Shown: positions 7,872 to 15,683 of the stretch, in pieces | Layout of the letters: the number at the start of each line of letters is the position of its first letter | Position numbering within the stretch: the stretch's first letter is position 1 | Assembly (NCBI RefSeq): GCF_009733865.1 | Contig: NZ_WOFB01000001.1 | Coordinates: 186,001 to 250,000 of the forward strand | Direction of reading: 5' to 3' | Source: Oceanobacillus salinisoli | GTDB lineage: Bacteria > Bacillota > Bacilli > Bacillales > Amphibacillaceae | Length of the DNA: 64,000 nt | Program-made: the position numbers and the translations under genes | Notes under the pieces: generated by a model | Database searches by the model: none | Told to the model about the DNA's origin: nothing | Seen by the model: only the letters and a program-made list of their open reading frames with translations

Positions 7872-8051
7872 CCATCTCTCTGTCCTTGTACCTGAGAGTT
7901 TTACCTAATGCTTAGTAGGTCTCCCCCTTGGGTGGCATAATGCGCTCTCCAGAGAAGCATCCTGCTGTGGTCCTTTAACCTGAGAGATTCATCTTTTTAA
8001 GATTTGCCCCTTCGGTGACGGTCATTAATTTACGTTCTCTCCCACAGCAGA
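7872..8051 (-). ncRNA. Tandem glycine riboswitch
   Basis: Read on the minus strand, two glycine aptamers follow one another. The first has TCTGCTGTGGGAGAG, CGAAGGGGCAAAT and ATCTCTCAGGTTAAAGGACC; the second has TTCTCTGGAGAGCGC, AAGGGGGAGACC and ACTCTCAGGTACAAGGAC. These CUCUCAGGnnnnAGGAC cores and the short linker are the accepted signature of the cooperative riboswitch. There is no clear terminator between it and the gene, so control is probably at translation or by an unrecognised platform. Confidence 0.93.
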
Positions 8052-8078
8052 TTTTCGCTCGTATTCTTTTACATAAAT

Positions 8079-8108
8079 ACAATAGGGGATGATAGCTTGA
8101 CTTGTCAA
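8079..8108 (-). promoter_or_regulatory. SigA-type promoter of the glycine riboswitch transcript
   Basis: On the minus strand TTGACA (8103-8108) and TATTGT (8079-8084) are 18 bp apart, with the riboswitch about 28 bases further on. Confidence 0.6.
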
Positions 8109-8211
8109 TAAAAGATTGAAAGAATATTAGAATGTCTAAATAAATTAACATTTGAACCAAGTTTTTTTGATGAATAGCTCCTTTGTTTATAGATAAGAAA
8201 GTATAAATCTG

Positions 8212-8595
8212 CGCTTTGATGTCTAGCTCCATCGCCTAGCGACTAGCGGACTTCCCTCACCTCCGTACGATAAAGAAGACTTGCCGATTGGTGAAACCAG
8301 AGGCTTAGTCGCACTTATACCTTGCGGTAAAAGTCAACATCGACTCAAGTTTAGGCAGGCCGACTAACAGCGGGCTAGCGCTCAGGCGTCGGCATACCCC
8401 TATGAAGGGGCATGTTTCCTTTTCGCTAGCATAAGATTCACTAAGATTACTACATTCGTAAAAATCAAGATCATCTAATCTCCTACGGGGATTGTTCGGC
8501 TAAAACCGCCGCCTTGCACGGCAACACCGAACCACCTGGCGTGGCCAGGCGCAGTCCGTACGTCGCTAAACGGGCGCTTGCGATTTTCTTACACG
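8212..8595. repeat. GC-rich dispersed intergenic repeat block
   Basis: The block starts GATGTCTAGCTCCATCGCC and ends CGGGCGCTTGCGATTTTC, the borders of a repeat I know as common between genes of Bacillus, Geobacillus and relatives. It is markedly GC-richer than its surroundings and full of short palindromes (for example GCCTAGCGACTAGCGG and GCATACCCC..GGGGCATG). No ORF with a ribosome site is present. Its function is unknown; it may be a structured RNA or a bundle of repeat fragments. Confidence 0.5.
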
Positions 8596-8712
8596 TTAGG
8601 AAAGTATAAAATTTTAGCAATGAAGTTTTTCGATGTAGCTAAAATTTTAACGTCCCAAGTATACGAAAACCTACCCATTCGCTAAAGGACAAGCGAATGA
8701 GAGTTTTTCTAA
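8592..8712 (+). repeat. Palindromic dispersed repeat D (GTTAGGAAAGTATAAAATT family)
   Basis: This 120-bp unit contains an inverted pair TATAAAATTTTAGC / GCTAAAATTTTAAC followed by a second one, TTCGCTAAAGGACAAGCGAA, and ends GAGTTTTTCTAAT. Near-identical units are at 52168-52290 and, inverted, at 57178-57303, so the family is recently active or conserved. Confidence 0.75.
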
Positions 8713-8805
8713 TGAGAACTTAAAACAAATAAGTGTGGAGTTATGTGTGTTTTTCGTTATAATAGGGTTAACTTAACTAGAAAGTAGTAAAGGTGTGTGT
8801 ATAAG

Positions 8806-9648
8806 ATGATTCCCATGGTAAACCTTTCTCATTATTTAATGGAACATGCAGAATCTTTAGCAATAGAAGTTGTCGAAGGTGTTATTCAACGGATGAACTT
8901 AAATATACCAGAATGGGAAGAGGAGCAAGCAATTAGAACATATCTTGATCTTTGGGAATTTTTAGGACAATATCTGAAGGATAGAGATAAAGGGTCGATT
9001 CCCGAATTTTTTCTTGAATGGAGCAAAAAAAACTCGGAGATGCAAGTACAATCAGGTGGAGATATTTCCGAAATTGTGAAGCGCTATCCTCCAACAAGGG
9101 ATGTATTCAACGATATCATAACTAGAATTAGTATGAAATTTGGTTTGTCTGTTAAGGAAAATGCTTCTATCATTAAATGGATTAATAATACTCTGGATAT
9201 TAGTTTAAATGAGACCTTTTCCTGGTTCAAACATCTTAATGATAAGTATAAAGAAGAGGCAGAAAAAGAACTGCTGAATTTGTCAGCACCTATTGTGCCC
9301 ATCCAAGATAATATTGTTATTATCCCTTTAATTGGAAAAATTGATGACGACAATACTCGGCATATAGAGGAAAATGTCGTTCCAAAAATTGCAGAAATGC
9401 AGGTTAATTATGTTATAGCCGATTTTTCAGGGGCGTTAATAGACAATCAGAGAATATTAGATCTTCTTGATCGAATAGGAAAAATGCTGGGATTAATGGA
9501 TATACGTCTTGTTTTTACCGGTTTACGTCCAGATTTAGTAAAGCTCATTGTAAATAGTAATTTTGAAATTTCCAACGTGGATTCCTTTGCGACTGTTAAG
9601 CAAGCTGTTGAAAACATACATAACAAAGTGCAAATGGGGGAGAGTTAG
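8806..9648 (+). CDS. RsbR-like stressosome protein with C-terminal STAS domain
   Basis: RsbR paralogues build the stressosome that feeds the sigma-B general stress pathway; the N-terminal non-haem-globin-like domain is the sensor and the STAS domain contacts RsbS and RsbT. The 280-residue protein has a helical N-terminal region (to about residue 160) and a STAS domain from about 165 with VIIPLIGKIDD and VIADFSGALIDN. The family's phosphorylated Thr residues usually lie in this domain; here the equivalent of the first site reads SGA, so one site may be lost. The ATG at 8806 is chosen ten bases after AAAGGTG; a GTG at 8797 is too close. It is an orphan, away from rsbS/rsbT. Confidence 0.8.
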   Translation: MIPMVNLSHYLMEHAESLAIEVVEGVIQRMNLNIPEWEEEQAIRTYLDLWEFLGQYLKDRDKGSIPEFFLEWSKKNSEMQVQSGGDISEIVKRYPPTRDVFNDIITRISMKFGLSVKENASIIKWINNTLDISLNETFSWFKHLNDKYKEEAEKELLNLSAPIVPIQDNIVIIPLIGKIDDDNTRHIEENVVPKIAEMQVNYVIADFSGALIDNQRILDLLDRIGKMLGLMDIRLVFTGLRPDLVKLIVNSNFEISNVDSFATVKQAVENIHNKVQMGES

Positions 9649-9680
9649 TACTATTTCTTTAAAAAGAAAAAAATAGAATA

Positions 9681-9731
9681 CAAAACATTACAATACGCTT
9701 TGATTTAGTTGCTAAGTAATGTTTTGTTTTT
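9681..9731 (+). terminator. Terminator after the RsbR-like gene
   Basis: Arms CAAAACATTAC and GTAATGTTTTG are followed by a T-run. The loop is 24 bases long. Confidence 0.7.
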
Positions 9732-9763
9732 ATGTTAAGCAATTCCTTATATAAAGGTTCTAT

Positions 9764-10552
9764 TCAAATAGCATAGGAATTAACAAGATATTCTTCAATA
9801 AAATCTGCAAGACCGTCTTTTTCATGATGCCCCGTGACAAAATCAGCAGCTTCTTTCACTTTTGGTGCGGCATTGGCCATTGCAACACCTGTTCCAGCAT
9901 GACGAAGCATTTGTATATCGTTTGGTCCATCTCCTATCGTCACTATTTCTGTTTGCTTAATTCCGTAAACACGAAGTAATGTCTTAATAGCTGACCATTT
10001 GGAAACTCCATGTGCAACAATTTCAAACCCATCCTTCCAATGGATGATATCTCCTTCTTTTGTAAAACATTTTGATAGAGAAGGGTTAGAACTTCCTGTA
10101 CGTATATCGTATTTTAGTGCATATTTATAATTCGCTTTTCGTAAATTACCAATATAACGCGGTGGTACGCGACCTTCTCGAGTCCATTCGTACATTTCTT
10201 CATTCATCTGATTAGAGTAAAGCCCATCAGAAGTGTGTATGAGAACGTGACATGGATTTTCGCCAGTAAACTGGTGAAATCGTTCCTTATCCAACATAAT
10301 CGGTTTGATTTGAATCGGATTTCCTGTTCTCCCATCGTGTATAGAAGCTCCATTTAAACAAATCATTGGTGTTTGCAATCCAAGTGCTTGATGATAAGGA
10401 GCAGTAATCTCATATTGCCTGCCAGTTGCCAAAAACACCTTAATGCCCTGGTTGATTATCTTATATATAGCCTCAGCATTTCGCTTGGAAATACTGTTAT
10501 TGGCTGTTAGCAGTGTCCCGTCCATATCTATAAATATCGCACGTACATCCAC
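9764..10552 (-). CDS. HAD-superfamily hydrolase, Cof/YidA type
   Basis: This is a cytosolic phosphatase of the Cof subfamily, likely acting on sugar phosphates or nucleotide-linked phosphates. The 262 residues contain motif I DMDGTLL with the nucleophile Asp, motif II LATGR, a Lys in motif III (SKWSAIK) and motif IV GDGPNDIQML, with a C2-type cap between. The GTG at 10552 is placed seven bases after GGGAGG; a longer frame from 10582 lacks a ribosome site. Monocistronic. Confidence 0.88.
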   Translation of the reverse strand: MDVRAIFIDMDGTLLTANNSISKRNAEAIYKIINQGIKVFLATGRQYEITAPYHQALGLQTPMICLNGASIHDGRTGNPIQIKPIMLDKERFHQFTGENPCHVLIHTSDGLYSNQMNEEMYEWTREGRVPPRYIGNLRKANYKYALKYDIRTGSSNPSLSKCFTKEGDIIHWKDGFEIVAHGVSKWSAIKTLLRVYGIKQTEIVTIGDGPNDIQMLRHAGTGVAMANAAPKVKEAADFVTGHHEKDGLADFIEEYLVNSYAI

Positions 10553-10642
10553 TATTATTCCTCCCTTTAACTTCATAAGCAAATCGTATCATCTTAATGT
10601 AAAGACCACTTTAACTAAATGTATTATTTAGATGAATTTTTT

Positions 10643-10870
10643 TCACGTTAGGAAATCGTTCATTTCAGCTTAGAAGTGGGTGCGAGGTAGCTAAAGGCTT
10701 AATGTTCCAAATATAGAGGCTGGGAGCCGGAAAGAAATATTTTAGTCGAAGAAAAATCCGAACTACCTTTCTACGTTAGAGATTCAGAATTAGTTCGGAA
10801 TTTCCCTTTTAGTGAGGATGTTTTCTGAAAAGTTGGGACCTTCAGTTACTCGTCCGATCGAAAAAAATTT
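10643..10870. repeat. Degenerate repeat D followed by composite repeat modules A and B
   Basis: CACGTTAGGAAATCG at 10643 is a worn copy of repeat D. It is followed by module A (GAGGCTGGGAGCC, then ATCCGAACT pairing with AGTTCGGA) and module B (GTTTTCTGAAAAGTTGGGAC). The same A-B order recurs at 63.8 kb. No gene is seen between 10553 and 10950. Confidence 0.5.
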
Positions 10871-10950
10871 GTTGTCTTTTGGGGATTATAAGCTTCTATA
10901 ATCTGCAACCATTCGATTTTAGGGTTGTGTATTTTAGTTATGTTCCTGCC

Positions 10951-11283
10951 TCAATAATTTTTTCTTTTATGCAGCATATGTTTCGTTCCCCATTCATGCA
11001 TGGCATGTAAAATCGGCTCTAGTGTCTTTCCATATTCCGTAATCGAATACTCTACTTTGGGAGGAACCTGTGGGTAGACAACACGTTCAATAATGTCTTC
11101 TTCCTCTAATTCGCGCAGCTGTTTCGTTAACATCTTTTGAGTGATTCCAGGTAGACTTCTTTTAAGCTCACTAAACCTCTGTGTGCCTTCCTTCAGTAAA
11201 TGCAGTAGGATAATCGGTTTCCATTTGCCAACTAATATGCCTAATGCATCTTCTACTCGACATAATTCAGGTTCAATTTCCAT
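10951..11283 (-). CDS. HxlR/DUF24-family regulator, likely thiol-based redox sensor
   Basis: HxlR proteins are winged-helix repressors; YodB, CatR and HypR of B. subtilis sense quinones, diamide or hypochlorite through a conserved N-terminal Cys. The 110-residue protein has the typical GILVGKWKPIILLHLL and GITQKMLTKQLRELEEE core, and a single Cys, Cys8, just before the first helix, at the place of the sensing Cys. The start follows GGGAGAAG. It is divergent from the monooxygenase-reductase pair at 11.5-13.1 kb and probably represses it and itself. Confidence 0.85.
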   Translation of the reverse strand: MEIEPELCRVEDALGILVGKWKPIILLHLLKEGTQRFSELKRSLPGITQKMLTKQLRELEEEDIIERVVYPQVPPKVEYSITEYGKTLEPILHAMHEWGTKHMLHKRKNY

Positions 11284-11300
11284 TAAACTTCTCCCTTCAA

Positions 11301-11342
11301 TAGTATCCTTTTGTATACTTTACCATAAAAAAGTATGTACTA
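11301..11342. promoter_or_regulatory. Candidate HxlR operator region
   Basis: Just upstream of the regulator start are nested inverted repeats: outer TAGTA/TACTA and inner TATACTTT/AAAGTATG. TACT-type half-sites in dyad are typical of YodB/HypR-class operators; binding here is inferred. Confidence 0.45.
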
Positions 11343-11501
11343 ATAATAAAGATAATTATCAACTATAATAACATTAAAAAGGTAAAAATATAAGGTGAAT
11401 AATAATATAGAAATCTTCTTTTTAAAGTTCTTTTCGTAAGTTTTTTGCTTTATAAACCTTATAATTAATTTTATAATTTTGATGGAAAGGTTGATGATGA
11501 A

Positions 11502-12560
11502 ATGGAAAAATATCGTATAGATTCCAGTAAAGGATTAGAGTTTGGTATTTACACATTGGGAGATCATATCTCAGATCCGCACATAGGGAAGAGAATCTCT
11601 GCTCAGCAGCGGATTCAGGAAATTATAGAATTAGCACAGCTAGCTGAACAAGCAGGTATCGATTTCTTTAGTGTTGGGGAAAGCCACCAGGAGTATTTTA
11701 CAACACAGGCACACTCTGTTGTCTTAGGAGCGATTGCTCAGGCTACGGAAAAAATTAAGATTTCCAGTTCTTCCACCATTATCAGTACGTTGGACCCGGT
11801 TCGAGTATACGAAGATTTTGCAACAATTGATCTCATCTCCAATGGACGTACGGAAATTATAGCCGGTCGTGCTTCAAGGGTAGGAGTTTTTGATTTATTA
11901 GGTTATGACCTTCGTGATTATGAAGAATTATTTGAAGAGAAATTTGATCTGCTATTGAAGATTAATGAGGAGGAAGTAGTTAATTGGAATGGACAATTTC
12001 GTGCTCCATTAAAAAATGCTAAAGTTCTTCCCCGTCCTCTAAATGGTTCATTACCAATTTGGCGAGCAGTTGGTGGACCACCTGCTAGTGCAGTTAAAGC
12101 TGGTTATGCTGGGGTTCCCATGTTTCTTGCAACTTTAGGTGGGCCTGCAACTAGTTTTAAGTATTCCATAGATGCCTATCGTGAGGCTGCCAGAAGTAGG
12201 GGCTTTGATCCGAAAGAGCTTCCAATTGCGACGGCTGGATTGTTCTATACGGCTGAAACAACCCGGGAAGCTCAAAGAGAATACTACCCTCATATTAATG
12301 GAGGAATGAAGCTAACGAACGGACGTGGTTATCCGAAACAGCAGTTTGCACAAGGAGCAGATAAGCGTGATGTGATGAATGTAGGAAGCACACAGCAGAT
12401 TATTGAAAAAATCCTTTATCAATATGAGTTGTTTGGGCATCAACGTTACATTGCACAAATGGACTTTGGTGGTGTGTCTTTTGATAAACAAAAGAAAAAC
12501 ATCGAGTTGATTGGTTCTGAAATCTTACCAGCAATCAAAAAATATACAGCAAAACATTAG
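11502..12560 (+). CDS. LLM-class (luciferase-like) flavin-dependent oxidoreductase
   Basis: Members use reduced FMN and oxygen to oxidise small substrates. The 352-residue TIM-barrel protein shows FFSVGESHQEYF, SSSSTIISTLDPVRVYEDFATIDLIS broken into the family's beta-strand pattern, and NGRTEIIAGRAS. The stop is followed 12 bp later by a predicted FMN reductase, which would supply reduced flavin, so the two look like a two-component monooxygenase. The best ribosome-like site, GGAAAGG, is about 11 bases from the ATG. Substrate unknown. Confidence 0.85.
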   Translation: MEKYRIDSSKGLEFGIYTLGDHISDPHIGKRISAQQRIQEIIELAQLAEQAGIDFFSVGESHQEYFTTQAHSVVLGAIAQATEKIKISSSSTIISTLDPVRVYEDFATIDLISNGRTEIIAGRASRVGVFDLLGYDLRDYEELFEEKFDLLLKINEEEVVNWNGQFRAPLKNAKVLPRPLNGSLPIWRAVGGPPASAVKAGYAGVPMFLATLGGPATSFKYSIDAYREAARSRGFDPKELPIATAGLFYTAETTREAQREYYPHINGGMKLTNGRGYPKQQFAQGADKRDVMNVGSTQQIIEKILYQYELFGHQRYIAQMDFGGVSFDKQKKNIELIGSEILPAIKKYTAKH

Positions 12561-12572
12561 GAGGTAACAATC

Positions 12573-13139
12573 ATGCAGGTGGTTGGATTATCGGGTTCAA
12601 AGGTGGGTACGAAAACAAGAACTGCGATGGAATATACGGTGAAGAGTCTCCGTAAAAAATATCCAGATATACAGACAACATTGATAGACTTGGCAGAATA
12701 TGATGTTCAGTTTAGTGATGGGCGCAATTATTTGGAATATGAAGGAGATACGAAATATGTCGCACAAGCCATCATGGAAGCGGATGCGATTATTATTGGA
12801 ACACCCATTTTTCAGGCGTCTATCCCGGCAACGCTAAAGAACATATTTGATTTACTTCCCGAAAATGCCTTTCTTGATAAAGTGGTAAGTATCCTTGTTA
12901 CAGCTGGTTCATCCAAGCATTATTTGATTGCGGAGCAGCAATTAAAACCGATTTTGTCCTATATGAAAGCACAGCTTGTTCAAACGTATGTATTTATCGA
13001 GGAGAAAGATTTTTACAGAAAAGAAATCACTAATGATGATGTATTGTTCCGAATCGATCGTTTAGTGGAAGATACGGTTATTTTAACTGAAACCTATACG
13101 CAAATTCGTGAAGAGAAAGAAGCAAAATATGGTTTTTAA
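12573..13139 (+). CDS. NAD(P)H-dependent FMN reductase (flavodoxin-like fold)
   Basis: The 188-residue protein belongs to the NADPH-dependent FMN reductase family (SsuE/MsuE-like): it starts with the phosphate-binding loop GLSGSKVGTKTRT, then ADAIIIGTPIFQASIPATLKN (read in two parts as the flavin-binding stretch) and VTAGSSKHY. It probably gives reduced FMN to the upstream monooxygenase, whose stop is 12 bp away. AGGAGGT lies six bases before the ATG. Confidence 0.85.
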   Translation: MQVVGLSGSKVGTKTRTAMEYTVKSLRKKYPDIQTTLIDLAEYDVQFSDGRNYLEYEGDTKYVAQAIMEADAIIIGTPIFQASIPATLKNIFDLLPENAFLDKVVSILVTAGSSKHYLIAEQQLKPILSYMKAQLVQTYVFIEEKDFYRKEITNDDVLFRIDRLVEDTVILTETYTQIREEKEAKYGF

Positions 13140-13164
13140 ATAACTTTCTTTATAAGGTTTGTTG

Positions 13165-13290
13165 TTTGATGTTCCTTCACAATGATATTGCTCTCCCACC
13201 GATACGGAAATACATTTTTCAAGAGGCCGAAGTGTTGCCACGGTGAAAGCCGCTGCCAGAGCGGAAATTAACAGCATTTAGGCCAGGGTT
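13165..13290. repeat. Degenerate copy of composite repeat module C
   Basis: CTCCCACCGATACGGAAATAC resembles the module C core CTTACCGCTACGGAAATAC; it is followed by a GC-richer stretch with GCCGCTGCCAGAGCGGAAAT. No ORF is supported. Confidence 0.35.
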
Positions 13291-13337
13291 TTGGTTTTGT
13301 GGGAGTAACTATAATCTTTTGGGACAGTCTTAAATAA

Positions 13338-13374
13338 AAATCCAGAATTCCTTATGAAAGGAAATTCTGGATTT
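13338..13374 (-). terminator. Terminator of the 125-residue hypothetical gene
   Basis: Arms AAATCCAGAATT and AATTCTGGATTT enclose a short loop. On the minus strand TTTTTATTT follows, so it ends the gene stopping at 13437; it may also serve the FMN reductase gene on the plus strand. Confidence 0.75.
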
Positions 13375-13436
13375 CTTCATTTAAATAGGAAATCGTTACT
13401 ACACAGCATGAACAATTCATCATATGCTATATTAGT

Positions 13437-13814
13437 TTAATAAAAGAATGGGAAAAAGAACCGGCGAATTCTAAAGAATGGGAAAGGGAACCGGCGGAAT
13501 CTTCTAAACCTTCTTGGGAATCGGCCATAACCTCCATATGGGGCGCCAAATCCTGCACCATAACCATATCTGGCTTCTTCATTTTCATCTAACTCTTCCT
13601 CACGTTGGTCTCCTACGGGCATTAAAATAACTACATTGTCCGCCTCTACATTAAGAACGATTCCGTCATATACTTGCCCATCATCTGTTTCGAACATGAC
13701 ATAATGATCTCTGTGTCTCATACAAAAATCATGCATTTCCCTTCCGTGATCATAATGTGACATAGAGTCACCATGCATAGGATTGTGAACCTGCATACCA
13801 TATTGTGGATACAT
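13437..13814 (-). CDS. Hypothetical protein with Gly/Arg/Phe-rich low-complexity tail
   Basis: The 125-residue protein has a His-rich start (HDFCMRHRDHYVMFETDDG), a small beta-like segment DGQVYDGIVLNVEADNVVIL that resembles short cell-surface or spore-associated Bacillaceae proteins, and a tail of Gly, Arg and Phe runs (GYGRFPRRFRRFRRF). There is no signal peptide. I do not know a function; a spore-coat or surface-associated role is only a guess from composition. The ATG follows AAAGGAGG, and the gene has its own terminator. Confidence 0.7.
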   Translation of the reverse strand: MYPQYGMQVHNPMHGDSMSHYDHGREMHDFCMRHRDHYVMFETDDGQVYDGIVLNVEADNVVILMPVGDQREEELDENEEARYGYGAGFGAPYGGYGRFPRRFRRFRRFPFPFFRIRRFFFPFFY

Positions 13815-14194
13815 TTCAATAAAACCTCCTTTTCTTTTTACATGTTTATACTATGCTCCACTGTTGTCCTAAGTACTGGGCATTTGTCCACTTTTTTTAA
13901 TAATTAATTCAATTTAAAAAAATATAGTAGGTAACTAAGGACAAGATTTAAGAAAGGAAAATAGAAAGTGCGCTGGAAATTAAATAAATATCGAAAGGTC
14001 CCAAGTAGGCAGTAACAAAATCTGCATAAAAAATGGATACTTTATTGATAAACTAAAATTAGCGCTGCTTGCTCATGGATGGCAGTTAATCAATTAGATT
14101 GGACAAGTAAAGTGAGTAGATGACTCTTTCTTTTCCTTGTTCATTTTCTAATCTCATATTTTGGTAGGAGTGATACAATATTTGGGAAATAGGG

Positions 14195-14287
14195 ATGGCT
14201 GTTAAAAAAATAGCAGGTAGATTTATTCTGCTGATTGGTGTTTTGGATACGTTAACTTATTGGTTAAAAGGAGCGTATGATGTTTAA
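14195..14287 (+). CDS. Possible 30-residue membrane peptide overlapping the sensor kinase start
   Basis: An ATG at 14195 opens MAVKKIAGRFILLIGVLDTL followed by TYWLKGAYDV, one hydrophobic helix with a basic N-terminus. Its stop overlaps the kinase start by 11 bases, so translation could be coupled. The ribosome site is poor (AAATAGGG directly before). It could be a leader peptide, a small kinase-modulating peptide, a remnant of a larger gene, or chance. The rest of the 13815-14194 gap shows nothing I can name. Confidence 0.3.
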   Translation: MAVKKIAGRFILLIGVLDTLTYWLKGAYDV

Positions 14288-15683
14288 TAAACTATCATTA
14301 AAAATAGGGTTATTATTTTTTCTATTTATTTTAATCATTGAGGCACTTCTATATTTTATTCTTTACACGAACATAGCAAATGAACGTATTAATGAAGTGA
14401 TGACCAGCTTGTTAGCTCGGGGAGATACCCATAGTGAAGTATTGGAAGAGAACTTTACTGAATCAACTATGGAACATGTCAGTGTCATGGAGTCCGTCTC
14501 TGATTTTGCCGTCATCATCACGGACGCTAAAGGGAATGTTTTAATCCATTCGGATCCAATTGGGAAGGAAATGAGAGAGGTCATTGAACATATGGATTAT
14601 GAGATACCTACCGAGGGTAAAATCATAGAAAATCGTTGGACAGAGAAAGAATACATAGCTACAGATAGCCCAATTACAATGAATGGAGAGCATCAAGGTC
14701 ACGTATTTATGTTTGCAGATACTAGCAATGTGAAAAAAATTGTCAATCATTTAAGTGATCAATTCATTATTATAGGTCTCCTAACTATCATGTTAACTAT
14801 AATTACCGTATTCATTTTATCGCGGTTTATTACATTACCACTTATTAAAATGAAGGAAGCAACAGAGCAGCTTAGCCAAGGAAATCATAAAGTTGAATTA
14901 CATACAGAGAGAAAAGATGAATTAGGTGAATTGGCTGAATCCATTACAAAACTATCTAATGATTTAGATCGTTTGAAAAGTGAAAGGAACGAATTTCTTG
15001 CCAGTATCTCACATGAACTCCGGACTCCGTTAACCTATGTAAAGGGATATGCAGACATTTTAAATAGAGATGATATATCTGATGATGAAAAAAAAGAATA
15101 CATTGAAATTATTCGTGAAGAAACTGAACAATTGACAGAGCTGGTAAAGCATTTATTTGAATTAGCCAAGATGGATCAAAATAAGTTCAGCATTTATCGA
15201 AGAACTGTTGACTTTGGTGAATTGACTAGTAAGGTTACAGAAAGAATTCGGCCTGCATTATCTGAAAAGGATATTCAATTTACGGTCGAATGTCCGGATA
15301 ACATTCTGTTGCGTATTGACCCAGAACGCATTCAACAGGTTTTATTAATCGTATTAGACAATGCCAAAAAACATACTCCAAATGGAAAACAAATTTTATT
15401 AGAAGTTATGCAAAATCATCAGGAGATCATGATTTCTATTACAGATGAAGGGGAAGGGATACCTAAGGAGGACTTGCCATATGTATTTGAACGGCTATAT
15501 CGAGTTGAAAAATCCCGTTCAAGACAAAGTGGTGGAACCGGGCTAGGATTAGCTATTGCAAAGGAAATTATCGTGTCGCACGGTGGAAGTATAGATATAC
15601 AGAGTGAACCAAGTAAAGGGACAACCGTTATGATTAAATTAACTGGAGGTGAGAAGGATGAAAAAGGTTCTACTCATAGATGA
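14277..15683 (+). CDS. Two-component sensor histidine kinase
   Basis: The 468-residue membrane kinase has a first helix (about 9-30), an extracellular sensor of about 130 residues, a second helix (about 161-183), HAMP linker, HisKA with the phospho-acceptor at about His245 (SISHELRTPLTYVKGY), and HATPase_c with VLDNAKKHTPNG, TDEGEGIP and GGTGLGLAIAKEI. It phosphorylates the OmpR-type regulator whose gene overlaps its end by 26 bp. The signal is unknown. AAAAGGAG lies four bases before the first of two ATGs. Confidence 0.92.
   Translation: MMFNKLSLKIGLLFFLFILIIEALLYFILYTNIANERINEVMTSLLARGDTHSEVLEENFTESTMEHVSVMESVSDFAVIITDAKGNVLIHSDPIGKEMREVIEHMDYEIPTEGKIIENRWTEKEYIATDSPITMNGEHQGHVFMFADTSNVKKIVNHLSDQFIIIGLLTIMLTIITVFILSRFITLPLIKMKEATEQLSQGNHKVELHTERKDELGELAESITKLSNDLDRLKSERNEFLASISHELRTPLTYVKGYADILNRDDISDDEKKEYIEIIREETEQLTELVKHLFELAKMDQNKFSIYRRTVDFGELTSKVTERIRPALSEKDIQFTVECPDNILLRIDPERIQQVLLIVLDNAKKHTPNGKQILLEVMQNHQEIMISITDEGEGIPKEDLPYVFERLYRVEKSRSRQSGGTGLGLAIAKEIIVSHGGSIDIQSEPSKGTTVMIKLTGGEKDEKGSTHR

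Noticed and set aside
7975-8232. 85-residue minus-strand ORF
   Set aside because: It overlaps the glycine riboswitch and its promoter, which explain the sequence better.
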